Shown here: positions 20,415 to 32,197 of the stretch, piece by piece
Layout: every line of letters starts with the position of its first letter
How positions within the stretch are numbered: the stretch's first letter is position 1
Source of the DNA: Vesta saturnalis
Taxonomy: Eukaryota; Arthropoda; Insecta; Coleoptera; Lampyridae
DNA: 64,000 nucleotides
Assembly: GCA_036346205.1 (NCBI GenBank)
Contig: JARFJB010000931.1
Location: forward strand, 1 to 64,000
Reading direction: 5' to 3'
Made by a program: the position numbers and the translations under genes
Notes under the pieces: model-generated
What the model was told of the DNA's origin: nothing
The model's input: the letters and a program-made list of their open reading frames with translations, nothing else
Database searches by the model: none

Positions 20415-22410
20415 TTTTTTTTTATATGTCAGCTTTTATTTGTACAATCAGTCTCGGTGGAGACTGTAAATACAATTGATGTGTGCTTAATCTAAGACTA
20501 ATCCAGGAGTAACATGTAATGTAGAGTAATGTCCCAGTGGACATTCTCTGTAGTACTTTAGAGCTATGGCAATTTAGTTCTAGGCAAGTGACTAAAATCC
20601 GGTGGGAAGATCAGAAGGTTTGAATCGTTTAAGTCGTCTTGGCTCGTCTTCTTCTTGCAACAGGTTGTTTGCTAGCTCATTGGGGTGAAATGTCAGCTTC
20701 TTTCTGTAATTACTGCTGAATCGAGTGATTTCTTCACGAACTGTAGGCAGTTTTAAGTCAGCATGGAGTAAAGCATTTGGCACGTACCATGGGGCGTTGA
20801 CAATAGATCTAAGGACTTTATTTTGGAAGCGCTGGAGAATTTCTATATTTAAGGTGCAGGCTGAGCCCCAAATAGGGATCCCGTATGTCCAAATGGGTTT
20901 TAGGATAGTTTTGTACAATAAGAGTTTATTTTCGATGGATAAGATTTCCTTCCAAGCATCCAGTACATTTGATGAAATTTAGAACCCAATTGCTTTATCT
21001 TAGTTAAAATGTGAGTACGCCAAGTTAATCTTCGATCTAAATGTGTGTGACTGCAGGGCAGGTTTCTTTGCGAAGGGTGAAGGTGATATGAGTAGATTTA
21101 GTTGCATTAGCTTCCATTCTCCATTTTTTTAACCAGTTTTCAAATAGATTTAGATGGCTTTGCAGATTTCTAGATGCAGAAATAGGGTCCTGATGTGATG
21201 CTAAAAGAGTTGTTTCATCTGCATATGTAGCCGTGATTGTATAATTTGTTTGAGGTAGGTCTGCTGTGGACAGTGAGTAAAGTGTGGGTCCTAAGATACT
21301 TCCTTGAGGAACTCCGGATTGCACAGGATAAAGATCCGTGTAGGCTTCTCGATACTTCACTTGAAATGTTCTGTCGGAAAGGTAGGATTCTAGGAGTGAG
21401 TAGAATGGATGTGGGAGCAGGAGCCTAAGTTTGTATTTCAGTCCGAGGTGCCAAAATTTATCAAACTGCTGAGCAGTACCGGCGGTCTTCCATATCAGTA
21501 CGGATTTGCCAAGTTATTCGATGGACTTGTTCCGTAGTTCCGTGTTGTGTTCTAAATCCAAACTGGTGTGGGGGTATAAGTTCATGTTCTTCTATGATGT
21601 CGGTCAGTCGTTTAAGTACGAGTTTTTTGAGTACTTTGGGGAGGACTGGAAGAAGACTTATTGGTCGGTAGGACGTCGCTTCATTTGGATTTTTACCAGG
21701 TTTAAGGATCATTATAACTTGTGCTGATTTCCAATGGCATGGGAAGTACTCAAGTCTGAGAACAGCATTAAATATTTGTACAAATACTTTAATACATTTT
21801 TCGGATAGCTTTTTAATAATTTCGCCGGTAATAAGATCATACCCGGGTGTCTTTTTAGTGCTAACCTCGTGGTGTATGATTGCTTCAACCTCACTATGTG
21901 AATCTTTAGGAACTGGCAGAGACATCTGAAAGGGAGCACCGAACTGGTTCAGTAACTCTTTTTCTTCAGCAGTAGTTAACTGAGATGGATATGGTTGAAA
22001 AACTGAGGCAAGGTGTTCGGCAAAAACAGTAGCCTTTTCTTGATCCGTTCTTGCCCATGTGTTATAATTGGTTCGTATTGGAGGTAGAAAATGTTGTTGG
22101 TACTTTAGTTTATGCCACAAAGTGTAATCGGTTGCGTTTGTTGGTGTTAGTTCTTTAAGATAATTTTGTATGGAGTCATTGCGTACCCTACACCGTAGTT
22201 TTTTGAGGTCTTTTCCTAGGGTATTATAGCGTTGTCTGCCTGCCGGGGCTCTCATAATCTGCCATCGTCTACGAGCTTTTCGTTTCTCGGAGATTTTTTG
22301 CTGTAATAGTACTGGGGATTCTTGTCGAATTCGTTCTTCGTTTATGTCTGGGGTCGCTTGCCAAGCCGTACTTTGTATTGCATCCCGTTTTCCTCTTGTT
22401 TTGTTTCATC
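20415..22410 (-). pseudogene. 5'-truncated jockey-type LINE, reverse transcriptase dead
   Basis: Coding runs from about 22406 to the stop at 20592, followed by a 3' UTR of about 170 bp and a poly(A) tail (T9 on the plus strand at 20415-20423). Order on the minus strand: linker with WQIMRAPAGRQRYN, KTPGYDLITGEIIKKLS, YRPISLLPVLPKVLKKLV, PPHQFGFRTQHGTTEQ, then VPQGSILGPTLYSL, TITATYADETTLLAS, and the tail with LKPIWTYGIPIWGSACT. Motif A (FLDVxxAFDKVWH) has lost its first residues, so only QFDKFWH remains, and the YADD box reads YADE. Two key catalytic positions are therefore gone, with frameshifts near 21450 and 21000. Confidence 0.88.
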
Positions 22411-22558
22411 CGACATATTTAGAATACAATTGCTTTCCCATATACTTACATATAAAGAGAAAACTGTGCAATCGGGTTAAATTTTCTAACACTTTTTGCA
22501 TTTATAGACGTTTTATGGCCCAAAAAACACGAAAAATGCATTTTTGTGCCTGTCTGTT

Positions 22559-23125
22559 TGAGTGTGTGTATGTGTGTGTGTGAGTGTGCATGTGTGTGTG
22601 TGTGTGCGTGTGCGTGTGCGCGTGAGCGTGCGCGTTCGTGTGCGTGTGCGTGCGCATGCGCGTGTGCGTGGGCGTGTGTGTGTGCGTGTACGTGCGCGTA
22701 TGCGTGTGCGTAGGCGCAAGCGTGCGCGTGCGGGTGCGCGTGCGTGTGCGTGTGCGTATGCGTGTGCGTATGCGTGTGCGTATGCGTGTGCGTGTGAGTG
22801 TGCGTGTGGTTGTGCGTGTGCGCGTTCGTGTGCGTGTTCGTGTGCGTGTACGTGTGCGTGTGCGTGTGCTTGTGCGTGTGCCTGTGCGTGTGCGCGTGCG
22901 CGTTCGTGTGCGTGTGCGTGTGTGCGCGTGCGCGTGTGCGTGTGCGTCTGCGTGCTCGTGCGTGGGCGCGGGCGTGTGCGTGTGCGAGTGCGTGTGCGTG
23001 TGCGTGTGCGTGTGTGTCTGCATGCGCGTGTGGGTGTGCGCGTGTGTGTATGTGTGTGTGGGTGGGTGGGTGGGTGGTTGCGTGCGTGTGTGTTTGTGTG
23101 TGTGTTGTGTGCTTGTGTGTGTTTT
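22559..23125. repeat. Complex GT-rich tract, (GTGTGC)n and relatives
   Basis: About 570 bp of nearly strict alternating purine-pyrimidine composed of GTGTGC, GTGCGC, GTATGC and GTGTGT variants, ending with a (GGGT)n patch near 23058. Long frames on both strands (poly HT/RT or CV/RV) are artefacts. The flanks (TTTTTGTGCCTGTCTGTTTG on the left, AAACCACTAAAGCTATCGAT on the right) resemble a dispersed arthropod repeat that often carries such tracts. Confidence 0.95.
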
Positions 23126-23129
23126 GTGA

Positions 23130-23534
23130 TTTAAACCACTAAAGCTATCGATATGAAATTTGGCACAACAATTCTTTACCATAAAATCATTGTCAAGTTC
23201 GTTAATAAGAAAAATCCAACCAGTGGTGGGGCAAAATAAATAAATAAATAGACAGTGGCGCGCCGTTTTTAGGGTGCAGAATTTTGCATTTTTTAATTTA
23301 TAGACCGATTTTTTTGAAAGTCGGGTTTTATGATCGCTAAGTATAAATCATGTGTCAATATTAAAAAATTCAAAATGGCAAATCAAAAATGCAGGATTAT
23401 TCGATATGGCTCAAATTCAGGTGTTATGGGCTTTGACGTTACGTTGCTTATTACAAATTTTTGGTTAAATGAGATTGTACATAAAGTGTACAGGGATAAA
23501 TAAATGATGCTGGTGAGGTTAGGTTCATACTGCG
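23130..23534. other. Unassigned stretch
   Basis: Contains a short (AAAT)n run near 23235. Otherwise no gene or clear repeat. Confidence 0.35.
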
Positions 23535-23665
23535 AGTCACGGTATACTGGTCAAGGGATACTGGTTAGGCTGCTCTGGATGCTGGTCGCGATACTGGTCA
23601 ACCTAGACTGGTTGCTAGTCAGGATACCGGTCAGGCTGGTTTGGTTTCTGGTCAGGATAATAACA
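23535..23665. repeat. Short degenerate minisatellite around ACTGGTCAGG
   Basis: Seven or so units of about 15-22 bp containing ATACTGGTCA, GATGCTGGTC, ATACCGGTCAGGCTGG and related variants in direct array. Confidence 0.7.
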
Positions 23666-23758
23666 CAGCTACAGGGTAAATTAATAAGGGTGGTATATTA
23701 TAGGAAGTGGGTTAAGGAGGAAGTTTGTAGGAAGTGTACGAAGTAAAAGTCGATGTGG

Positions 23759-24067
23759 AAGTGCCTGTGGAAAGGAAAGGAAAGGGCCACGTATTTAATT
23801 TCCTCCCCAAAGGGGAGGGTGGGCTGCTTGAGCTTTTCAAGCTCCTTCAGCCACAATCATGGCTTCCCAGTATACATGCATACATTGCGTATATACGCAT
23901 GGGGGGGGATTAAGGATGGGTGTGGTCAGGATAGGGTCGGAAGGAACGGAGTTAGGGTTTTGATGGGGAAAATACAAGGTAGACGGTAACGGGAATCGAA
24001 CCCATTACCTCCCGAATGCTAAGCAGATCGTGTCACCACTGCTGTACCAGCTCGGTAAGTGCCTGTG
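23759..24067 (-). mobile_element. Complete tRNA-Ala-derived SINE with 11-bp target duplication
   Basis: The element is 23770-24056, read on the minus strand, flanked by AAGTGCCTGTG at 23759-23769 and 24057-24067. The head has an A-box-like GAGCTGGTACAGCAGTGG and a B box GGTTCGATTCC; the anticodon region CTGCTTAGCATTCGGG is close to tRNA-Ala(AGC). The body carries a short hairpin (GGAGCTTGAAAAGCTCAAGC) and the tail is pyrimidine-rich (CCTTTCCTTTCC). Internal Pol III promoter plus perfect duplication indicate L1-like target-primed retrotransposition of a full copy. Confidence 0.88.
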
Positions 24068-25649
24068 TGGGCGATCTGGTATTTATAGGTAAGCTTTACC
24101 TGGAGTGGGGAGTGTACCACTGATATCACTTATGAATAATGATAAAACAGTTGTGGAACGAAATAGGAAATAAGTTTTGATAGGAATTATTTACTAGCAT
24201 AGAAAAATGTGTCGTTAGGATTTTCAACTCAACTAAATCTACATTTTCGTATGATTTATCAAACCTAAACTTTGCATTTTCAGACTATCTAGTTTCTAAA
24301 CATAATCAAAATTTTACGACTATTTTCATTTAACAAAATTGCGTATATTTAATTGAACCGATCAGTTGTTTTGTAATTTCTTCGTTCTCAGTCATATATG
24401 GTAATAAATTACATTCACTTTTTAAATAAAAAATTTCCCCCATTTTAACTTACACTTATACTACTTTCTACCAAACTATGTGCTTCTCAATCACACTTCT
24501 GTCAATAAAAGTATCCCTCCTAACATTATTATTAATTCTACCTCGGACAATTTCTTGTGTTTATCATGAAAGTCTAATTTCTTACTATTAAAGCATAAAC
24601 TAAACATTCCTAAATTTTCTAAATTTTGTTGAATGTAATGAATACTTTTTTACTACCCTAATTATCTTTCTTCAATTAATGAAGAACGTAAAAATCTTAC
24701 TACATGGTTCATTATATTCATCTATCATAATTGTTACACATTAATAAAAACAGACTACAATTTCAACAATTTTACATGCAAATTCGTTACTCATTTCCGG
24801 TGTTCGTCCATTACTTCGGATTTTGTTACTTCCCGTTTCCATTTGTATTATAATCGTTTGGAATTTTTTTCACAGCTTACATATTCCATACTTTTTCTTT
24901 ACTAAATATTCCTAATTACAGGTTTAACATCACATCTTGGCGATTAGATTTCATTCCGTGAACTAATAGCTTAATAGGTTTAATAGTCGTCAAGTACCGA
25001 TTTGCAAATTGACATAAATAATACGGTTTGGTTGCATAAAAAGATTAAACCTAGTTCAGATCAATAGTAATCTTATGTGTTAAATACACTTATTGTAAAA
25101 TGTGCAAAAAAAATTCGATGTCAAGTAAAAGGAACAAAACACTGTCACTCTTTACTTCCACTAAAATTAATGATTTTTCACTTTATGTTGATTTTGATTC
25201 TCTCGTAACAAGGTAATGGTTATTTATCGTATCATAGTGGTCACCAGCTACTGTATCTTTACACGTATTGCTCGATTTGCACTTTGCTCTTCGTAATCTC
25301 TCTTAATTTACTTTTTTTTGGATACGAATTCAGATTTTGGTATAACAAGGGTAGTTTAATTTGACAACTGAGACTGAATTGGTAAACTGTTGTACTAGAC
25401 ACCACTTCGAACTTTGCAACATACAAACACTCGTCAGTGTGCGAATAACGGGCGTCAGTTTTGTTATAAAAAAATTATTATTAATGTTATTTCATTTCTT
25501 ATAATTTCCACTTTTTACGTTGGGCGGTCGTGTGTTGTTCCACACCAGATAATTTGTATACGCAATGGCGTTTTTATACTCATCATTTACTGCAAAACAG
25601 TTTCAACCATTGGATCGCTTCAAAAAGCGTACTCTTTCCTTGACTTGAC
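24068..25649. other. AT-rich stretch, possible LTR-like promoter on minus strand
   Basis: No coding gene. On the minus strand a TATAAAAA box lies at 25571-25578, about 75 bp from the Harbinger insertion site. The surroundings look like an LTR or promoter cut by that element, but no LTR pair was identified. Confidence 0.35.
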
Positions 25650-25948
25650 TTAAGCCTAAGTCACACTAGGCTACTTTACTAGCTGCTATCGAAGTAGCGG
25701 CTACTAAGTAGCTAGTGTGACATGGGTAGTAGCAGCTACTAACAGTAGCACGCTAGTCAAAATTCACTAGCATCAAGAATAGAACATGTTCAATTGTTCG
25801 TGCTACTAACTGGCCACGTGACCAACTAGCAGCTAGCAGGTAGCAACCTGTCGCCCAGTGTGACATACTGTGCTATACCGGCTAGTCGCTCTGTTTATGT
25901 TTACATTGTTTGTTCACTTGATTGAATTTTAGATTTTAAGCAGTGAAA

Positions 25949-27904
25949 ATGAGTGACATGAAGTGGTCTGGGGGTGATGTGATAACCTTTTTAAATTTAT
26001 TTAGAAACTATAAATGTCTCTGGGACTTAACGTGTCCCGATTACTTGAGGAGAGATGTTAAAAAAAGCGCTTCCTTGGCGTTATTGAAGGAATTACATTA
26101 TGCAGGTTTAACTGTACAAGACGAAGAGGCACTGAAAAAGAAAATAAAAGTAATTCGGGATAGCTATAGAAATGAGCTAAACAAAATTAAAAAATCGAAG
26201 AAAAGTGGGGCCGGCCTTGAAGATGTACACAAACCAAAGCTAATATGGTTCGGTGTAGCTGATTCTTTTTTGAATTCCGCCTTATCCTGCCGACCATCAT
26301 CTTCAAATTTGGTAAGTAAAATAATTTTATGTAGAATATTCTATTTCAGAACAAAGGTATAAATAAGTAAAGTGTAATAAAGTAAAAAAACATACAAATA
26401 TGTGTAAATCAATGTTTATTTAAACATACGATAGTTTACATGAACACACATTTGCTATTGAACACAACGTAATCCACTATCAGAAACAGCTTGTTATGCG
26501 AACCTTTCGTGCCATGGAACTTTCATGTATGTCATGAATGCATGGGAATAACCCTTTCTTACGTCTTCACTGTCCATAGCGAAGTGGTTAGACCCATGCA
26601 ACCGGTCAAATGGTGTCATAGCTGACCGTATTTCCCGCCAAGACCCCAAAGCAATTTCACCCGTACTTGTGTCCTCTTCGTCGACTGATACAGGTGGTAG
26701 GTAAGTTCGAGAAGCAGTCATTCTTAGCCAGTTGTGTATGGAGCAACATGTTTTAACTACCAGTTCAGCGGTATCAACGTTGAGATGAATTGGTTTGGTA
26801 AAAACACGAAATCTTGCAGCCAGTATCCCACGCGCATTTTCGACCACACGCCTTGCTCTAGACAAACGATAATTGAAAATTCTCTCTGCCAAGCTCAAGC
26901 TACGATGAGAATATGGTTTCAATAAATTTGAACCTAAAGGGAAAATGTCATCCCCAATTAACACCCCCATCTCCGGCCACTCCAATAAATTTTGTTCCAA
27001 GGCCCTTAGCAAGGTCGACGTTTGGAAAATCGTACTGTCACTAGCTCGACCATCACTGCCAATATCAATATAACGAAAACAGTAATTTCCATCTACGGAT
27101 GCAAACAGAACTATGCTATAAGTTCCTTTGTAGTTAAAAAACTTGGATGTTGAGTCGTATGGCCGTCTTATTTGCACATGTTTGCCATCAAGTGCTCCGC
27201 AGCAGTTGGGAAAATGCCATGTGGTTTCAAAAACATTCTGTGTTTCGGTCCAATCTTCCTCAGTGCAAGGGACCTGAAAAAATAAATGACATTATTTGCA
27301 ATAAAGTTTTTTTTTCAGGATTTATCAACTCAGATTCAAGGGCAAGAAGATACAAGCAGTTGCTGTGAAAATGAAGAGGAGGGAGCAACGAGCCCTATGC
27401 TGGAAGGAAGCTCGCCTAAAAACACAGATTTCCGGCCCGTCACGGAAGAGGACGAATCAAAGTCAAATGGCTCCTCCTACTCGGATTGAAAAGGCCGCAA
27501 GAACTTCTACAGCCAGATTCCCAACTCGCATTGAGTCCGCGATTGATAAGTTGCAATATATTGCTCAAGTAGCTTGTGAAAATGTACAACCCAAAGCCAC
27601 AAGTGAGGACCAGTATGATAACTTTGCTAAGCACATGGCGTCTCAGTTGCGTGAGTTGCCAATCCGGAGCTTCATCATTTTGCAAAATAAACTTCAAGAA
27701 CTAATTTCCCAAGAAAGATTGGCACAATTAAATCAACCAATTTACTCTCCAATCGTCTCAAACAGTAATGGCTCAAACAGTACTTGTGACTCTAATACAT
27801 ACTACGAGCGTCAGCAAAGCCAGTTTAATGAATCAGATGGACTTGACATGGTTCAACAAGCTCTCTTAACTATTGGAAATGTGCTGGAAGAGGGAGGAAA
27901 TTAA
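25949..27904 (+). pseudogene. Harbinger MADF/BESS DNA-binding protein, one frameshift
   Basis: Exon 1 is 25949-26311 (121 codons): MKWSGGDVITFLNLFRNYKC and CLWDLTCPDYLRR mark a MADF/Myb-like domain, with a lysine-rich helix (KSKKSGAGLED) and LIWFGVADSFL after it. The donor is TTTG|GTAAGT. The acceptor TTTTTTCAG|GA gives exon 2 from 27319 in phase 0, acidic at first, but this frame stops at 27489. The recognisable C-terminal part (ARFPTRIESAIDKLQYIA, then FAKHMASQLRELP and ILQNKLQELISQ, a BESS-type motif) lies in the +1 frame to 27904. One indel at about 27400-27487 explains this. The family partner brings transposase to subterminal DNA and helps nuclear import. Confidence 0.8.
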
Positions 27905-28595
27905 AATGTATAATTATATTAACCGCAACGTTAATAAAGTTCCTTTTGTAGACCAGATGTTTTACACATGTTCTTTGTAATTTTGGTTTTGTATTAAAAC
28001 ATTTAGAACTATTTGCAAATGAAAACAGAAACTGTAGTATGGTTTTTTTAATATAAACCCTTTTCCAAAGTAGTACATTTTTGTTTAAATAGCACTTTAG
28101 CTGATACACAATATTAGTATTTCAACTTAGTTAAAGAATAAAGATAAACGTATACACGTACCTGTACGAATGAGGTCAGTACTTCGTATATAGCTCTAAG
28201 AACTTCAGGTAGAAATGTAGAGATGGTATTATGTGGTACTCGGAACAAGTACTGGAGGGATTTAAAGCTGTCTCCAGTAGCAATGTATCTTAAGGCTATT
28301 TCTAATTTCGTTGCGTGTCTTGTTTCTTGATAAGAGGTGTTACTAACTCAAGCAACTCGTCAAATTTATTTACCGACAATCTCATGATATTGTGGTAAGA
28401 CTTGGGGTCCTCTAATGAAAGTTCCCTCATCAGTGTGGCAGATGCGCCTAGCCTATATCTTCTTTTGATCCATTTTCGAATCTAGAGTCGTTTCCTTTTG
28501 TTTCGTAAATAGTTTTCTATATCTTCACAAACGTCTGCTACACATCTCAATATCAGGCGATTTAATTCAACACGACTTATACGAACAGATGACAT
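26494..28595 (-). pseudogene. Harbinger transposase, two exons, nearly intact catalytic domain
   Basis: Exon 1 runs 28595-28162, from ATG (MSSVRISRVELNRLIL), with one TAG at 28484-28482, an HTH-like LSLEDPKSYHNIMRLSVNKF, a frameshift near 28310, then YIATGDSFKSLQYLFRVPHN and donor CAG|GTACGT. Acceptor TTTTTTCAG|GT starts exon 2, 27273-26494, open throughout. Catalytic residues of DDE_Tnp_4 are all visible: D in NCCGALDGKHVQIRRP, D in VLIGDDIFPL and E in RARRVVENARGILAARFR. The intron contains, on the other strand, the second exon of the MADF gene. Catalytic part intact; exon 1 lesions probably abolish function. Confidence 0.88.
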
Positions 28596-28762
28596 TTTAC
28601 ACACTAGACACAGGCAGTACGAGGGCAAAAATGAAATCCAGTAGCATAATCACAGCTACTAGGTAGCAGCTACCAAGGTTTGAGTGTGACAACTTTAGTA
28701 GCTGCTATTTTACTAGCAGCAACTAACTAGCGGCTATTGAGTAACCAAGTGTGACTCAGGCT

Positions 28763-29397
28763 TTACAGACAGCAACGGAATCTTCTTTCCCTTCAATATA
28801 ACTGAACCTTATTTCAACTTATTTTCTTATTTCAACATTTGTAATATCATTTAATAAAAATGAATTCAATCATTTTGCGAGGGGTTGATACGTTTCGCAG
28901 CCAAAATTAGATTACTCGATTCAATTCAACAGTACTACAAACCATCTTAAATTTTTTTAAATATGTTGTACAAAAACTTACGTATCTACGAAATTTTATA
29001 CATCGTTTTTCATTATTTCTAATGAGCAAATTACCATAAGCACCCTCATTAGGCGCCCAATATTATAGATTAGAAAACAACGTTAAGGTCGATTCTTAAT
29101 AATGGACTTAGGTTCATCATCACATTGCTATCTAGTAAGTCATACCTCTCAATTTTTCCTTATCATTTTCCTAGGTTAGCAAAGTGAAAGCGCACGTCAC
29201 TAATAAATTATTAAAACTGGCAACTATTTGTCTATTTAAAGGCACGAATTGGTAAATAGATATTTAGTTACTTCTTGTACTTGCTACGAAATTCCCTAAA
29301 TATGTTATTCCAAATTTTAAGTAAACGCGGCATTGAAAATTTGTTGTATGACGGCTTTTTGTATGTGCTTGACTAAACCAGTGCAAAAGATGATAAC
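28763..29397. other. AT-rich stretch without genes
   Basis: After removal of the Harbinger element this continues the sequence left of 25652. GGCGCCCAA at 29053 is a second weak primer-binding-site-like motif. Nothing else is recognised. Confidence 0.35.
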
Positions 29398-29765
29398 CTG
29401 AAATATTGGTGGTGTTCAGAACGAGGGCGAATCTAAGCTCCTCGAATCCACACTCTCAATGGACAATTGAATAAAAAAGTAAATTTGCACTCTCATGATG
29501 CATCGGCAGCTAATGTTGAAGTGAAGGCAGTTTTAACCCGTGTAAAGCAACCAGCACAAAAAACTATTGAAGCGACCAATCGGGTAATTAATCACTGCAT
29601 CTGCATAATTAATTTGGCAAAAGCTTCTCAAGCTGTTCTATCAAGTAATGTTGCATTGAAGAAAATCATAAAGAGGGAACGAAATTAAATAAGCGTTGTA
29701 CCAGCAGATCACCCAAGTCTGTTAGGAGAGTTATACCTGCAATACGCGTCTTAATGGGAGTATAT
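29398..29765 (+). pseudogene. FLYWCH zinc-finger fragment of a MULE-like element or gene
   Basis: Upstream of the open frame, KYWWCSERG is the W-C core of a FLYWCH finger and HTLNGQLNKKVNLHSHDASA supplies the paired histidines. The stretch up to 29688 (KAVLTRVKQPAQKTIEATN, then SSNVALKKIIKRERN) matches the linker after FLYWCH in MULE-related proteins of insects, and AVVPADHPSLLGEL-like residues follow in another frame. One stop after the finger start and one near the end break the frame. No transposase catalytic domain or TIRs seen. Confidence 0.55.
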
Positions 29766-32197
29766 TATCGACCCAAGATTTGATTTTACTACCAAACTGA
29801 AGCAAAGCAGCTGTAGCGTGCCCTAAATCAAGATTTAATGATACAGAAAAGCAAAAGGTGTAATTCCACTTAAAACATTCCATCCCAAAGCAATCAGATT
29901 TCAACCATAGGATCGCAATGTTGTGTACAAATGCAAGCTTTACTTGAACTGTCTTTTAAACCACACCCAGACTATTGCCTTTAGTTTTGAGGATTCCAAA
30001 TTTACACACTTCTTTTTCTCCGTTTGTAAATATAATAAATAAATACAAGAACGCAAAGGTAATAACATACTTTTATAGGGAGAAACTCAATGTACTAAAG
30101 GAAATAAAACACATACCGTTGATACAGTAATAATTCGTATAGATAGTTAAGTGTGGGTTGTGAGAAATAACCGTGTATCTGTCTCATTCTTGAACACTTC
30201 TTTCGCCCTACAATGATTTTGTTAGAGGTTTTCAGAAATGTTTATTTCCGGTTCATTAAAATATTAATTTATTAAATGATAATATCCATTTAATAGCACC
30301 ATTTCGTGTAAGTTCTTACGTAATAAATGAACCTGTAGGAATTGTATCAAGATAACCTATCTAAACCGAAACCAGGTTCAGCTTATGATGATAATAGGCG
30401 CTGGGAGAGACCGTTAATTTATTATTTAATAGGAAATATGTAAATAAAATATAATAAAAACTCAGTTTGATAAGCAATAAACCTAACATAAAAAAATCGT
30501 CTCTTACCAATGAAAATGTTAATGTAGTACCCACAAGGGGACCTTTATTGCAATGGTGTATTTGGTTTATACTCTGCCTCGGCCATTTTCAGTGATCACT
30601 AGATCTAGTAATACGATCAGAACTAGATCTGTATGTTCTTGTACACCGACCGTCTTAGGAGAAACTTTCTCTGAAACATGGAAATGACGATTCTGATCGC
30701 AGATTTTTATGTTTTTTGACTTAATTACAGAACGTATATAAATCTTAAGCTCTTGTAAAGGGCTATTCAATCCGTGCACAATACATAGGGTATTCAGTTT
30801 AAAATTTTTGAGAAATATAACGATTCGCATAATGCTGTTTTACCCGGTATAGCATAGAAACATCATTAACGTATTAGGGTACAGTTATACCTCAGAACTG
30901 TGGAATTATGTGAAGAATCATAAAACAGTAAAATGTAGAAGGAGCTGGTGCCTTGAACGTGATGTGTTTGAGTATTTAGGTCTATTATTTCGAATACTAT
31001 TGAAGATAGGTATAGTGAATACCAGACCAGGTACTTTAAAATTAAAAAAAAGGTAGAAATATAGAGGGCGTGTAATTAAAAAAAATGTAGGTTTGTGATG
31101 CCACGCTTTCGTGAGTTACAGTAGATAAGTAAGAATAATTTTCAAAATGTGTTTCGGATACTTCCCTACAATTTTTGTATTTAATGTTTTTTTGTTTACT
31201 GAATTAAAGTTATCTTCCATATACGCACTAATTGGTATACACTTGTATAACATAATATGTTCTATGCACGATTACTTCATAATATAATTATAACCAAATT
31301 TCTTTGGTGTAACTGTCTTCTGCATAGCCCGCGGACGTCATTATGATCCAGGGGACTATAATGAAACGTCGAAAATTGAAAACAGTAGGCACAAAACTAT
31401 TTTATTTAAAAATATCACTGGTAAACTAACTAAACCAAAACGTCATATGTGTTATCAATTTCGCTTAACTGCTTTTGTACTGGTTTTTATGGCAACGCAC
31501 CAATACCTACTATCATAAATGCGAAATCTATTTCTTTTTAAATCAATTAAGGTTATAATTCATTTTAAATATTCAATATATTAATCGTGCATAAAGTTTT
31601 ATATGCATTGGGGGACTCGAGGTATAAATGTGTTGGTGTGTGAAAACATTTAACCCCGATATGAAACTCTAAGTTAGGCTATATCGAGTAGTAATAAAAT
31701 AGTGAAATATAGTGTCAAGTCGGTGAAAAATAAGTAGTTCTAAGAAGAAAATAATTAAATCAAGACATAAGGAAATAAATAGTAAGTTTGCTTAAATTAT
31801 AAAAATATTTAAGGATAAAATAACAAAAATAAGGAAGTAATTCGCATGCTTTAGAGATAAGAAAGACAAATAAAAATGTTACGCGAGTAAAACCCTACTC
31901 AACGACATGAGGTAGGCAACACATCCTACACGCGCGTAAGCAATAAAAAATAAACGTGGATATTTGAAAATGCAACAGAATATAAAAAATTATAGTAAAT
32001 CGAAATTAAAGCCAAAGAAACAAAATCCAAACGACAAATACACTAAATGATTTAACCTAAAAAGAAATCAAAGCGTAACTTAACTAAAAATTCAGTATAA
32101 ACTAAAAAATTATACAAGAAAGAATTTTTAAATTAGACAGGGTTGATAATAGCGAAGACTTTCGACCGGCTGACCGTAGTTAGCTATTTTCGCAACC
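29766..32197. other. Non-coding stretch, possibly including a LINE 5' UTR at its right end
   Basis: No gene to about 31600. From about 31690 on the sequence becomes A/G-rich on the plus strand, as in the LINE that follows, so part of 31690-32197 is probably its 5' UTR. The exact 5' end was not found. Confidence 0.4.

Larger units (their letters stand above)
25653..28762. mobile_element. PIF/Harbinger transposon with TTA target duplication
   Basis: The ends read AGCCTAAGTCACACTAGG at 25653 and, on the minus strand, AGCCTGAGTCACACTTGG from 28762; 19 of the first 22 positions match. TTA lies on both sides (25650-25652 and 28763-28765), the diagnostic 3-bp duplication. Subterminal regions are rich in TAGCAGCTACTA-type repeats that may be protein-binding sites. 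The 3110-bp element carries two opposed genes: a MADF/BESS DNA-binding protein on plus and the DDE transposase on minus, the normal two-gene set. Confidence 0.95.

Noticed and set aside
22502..23182. A 226-residue minus-strand frame and frames of 114-190 residues on plus, rich in HT/RT or CV/RV repeats
   Set aside because: Pure by-product of the GT-rich repeat; every frame is open because the repeat lacks stop codons.
29053..29062. GGCGCCCAA as a primer-binding site
   Set aside because: No LTR end directly before it and no retroelement coding sequence after it in plus orientation; mentioned only as a weak motif.
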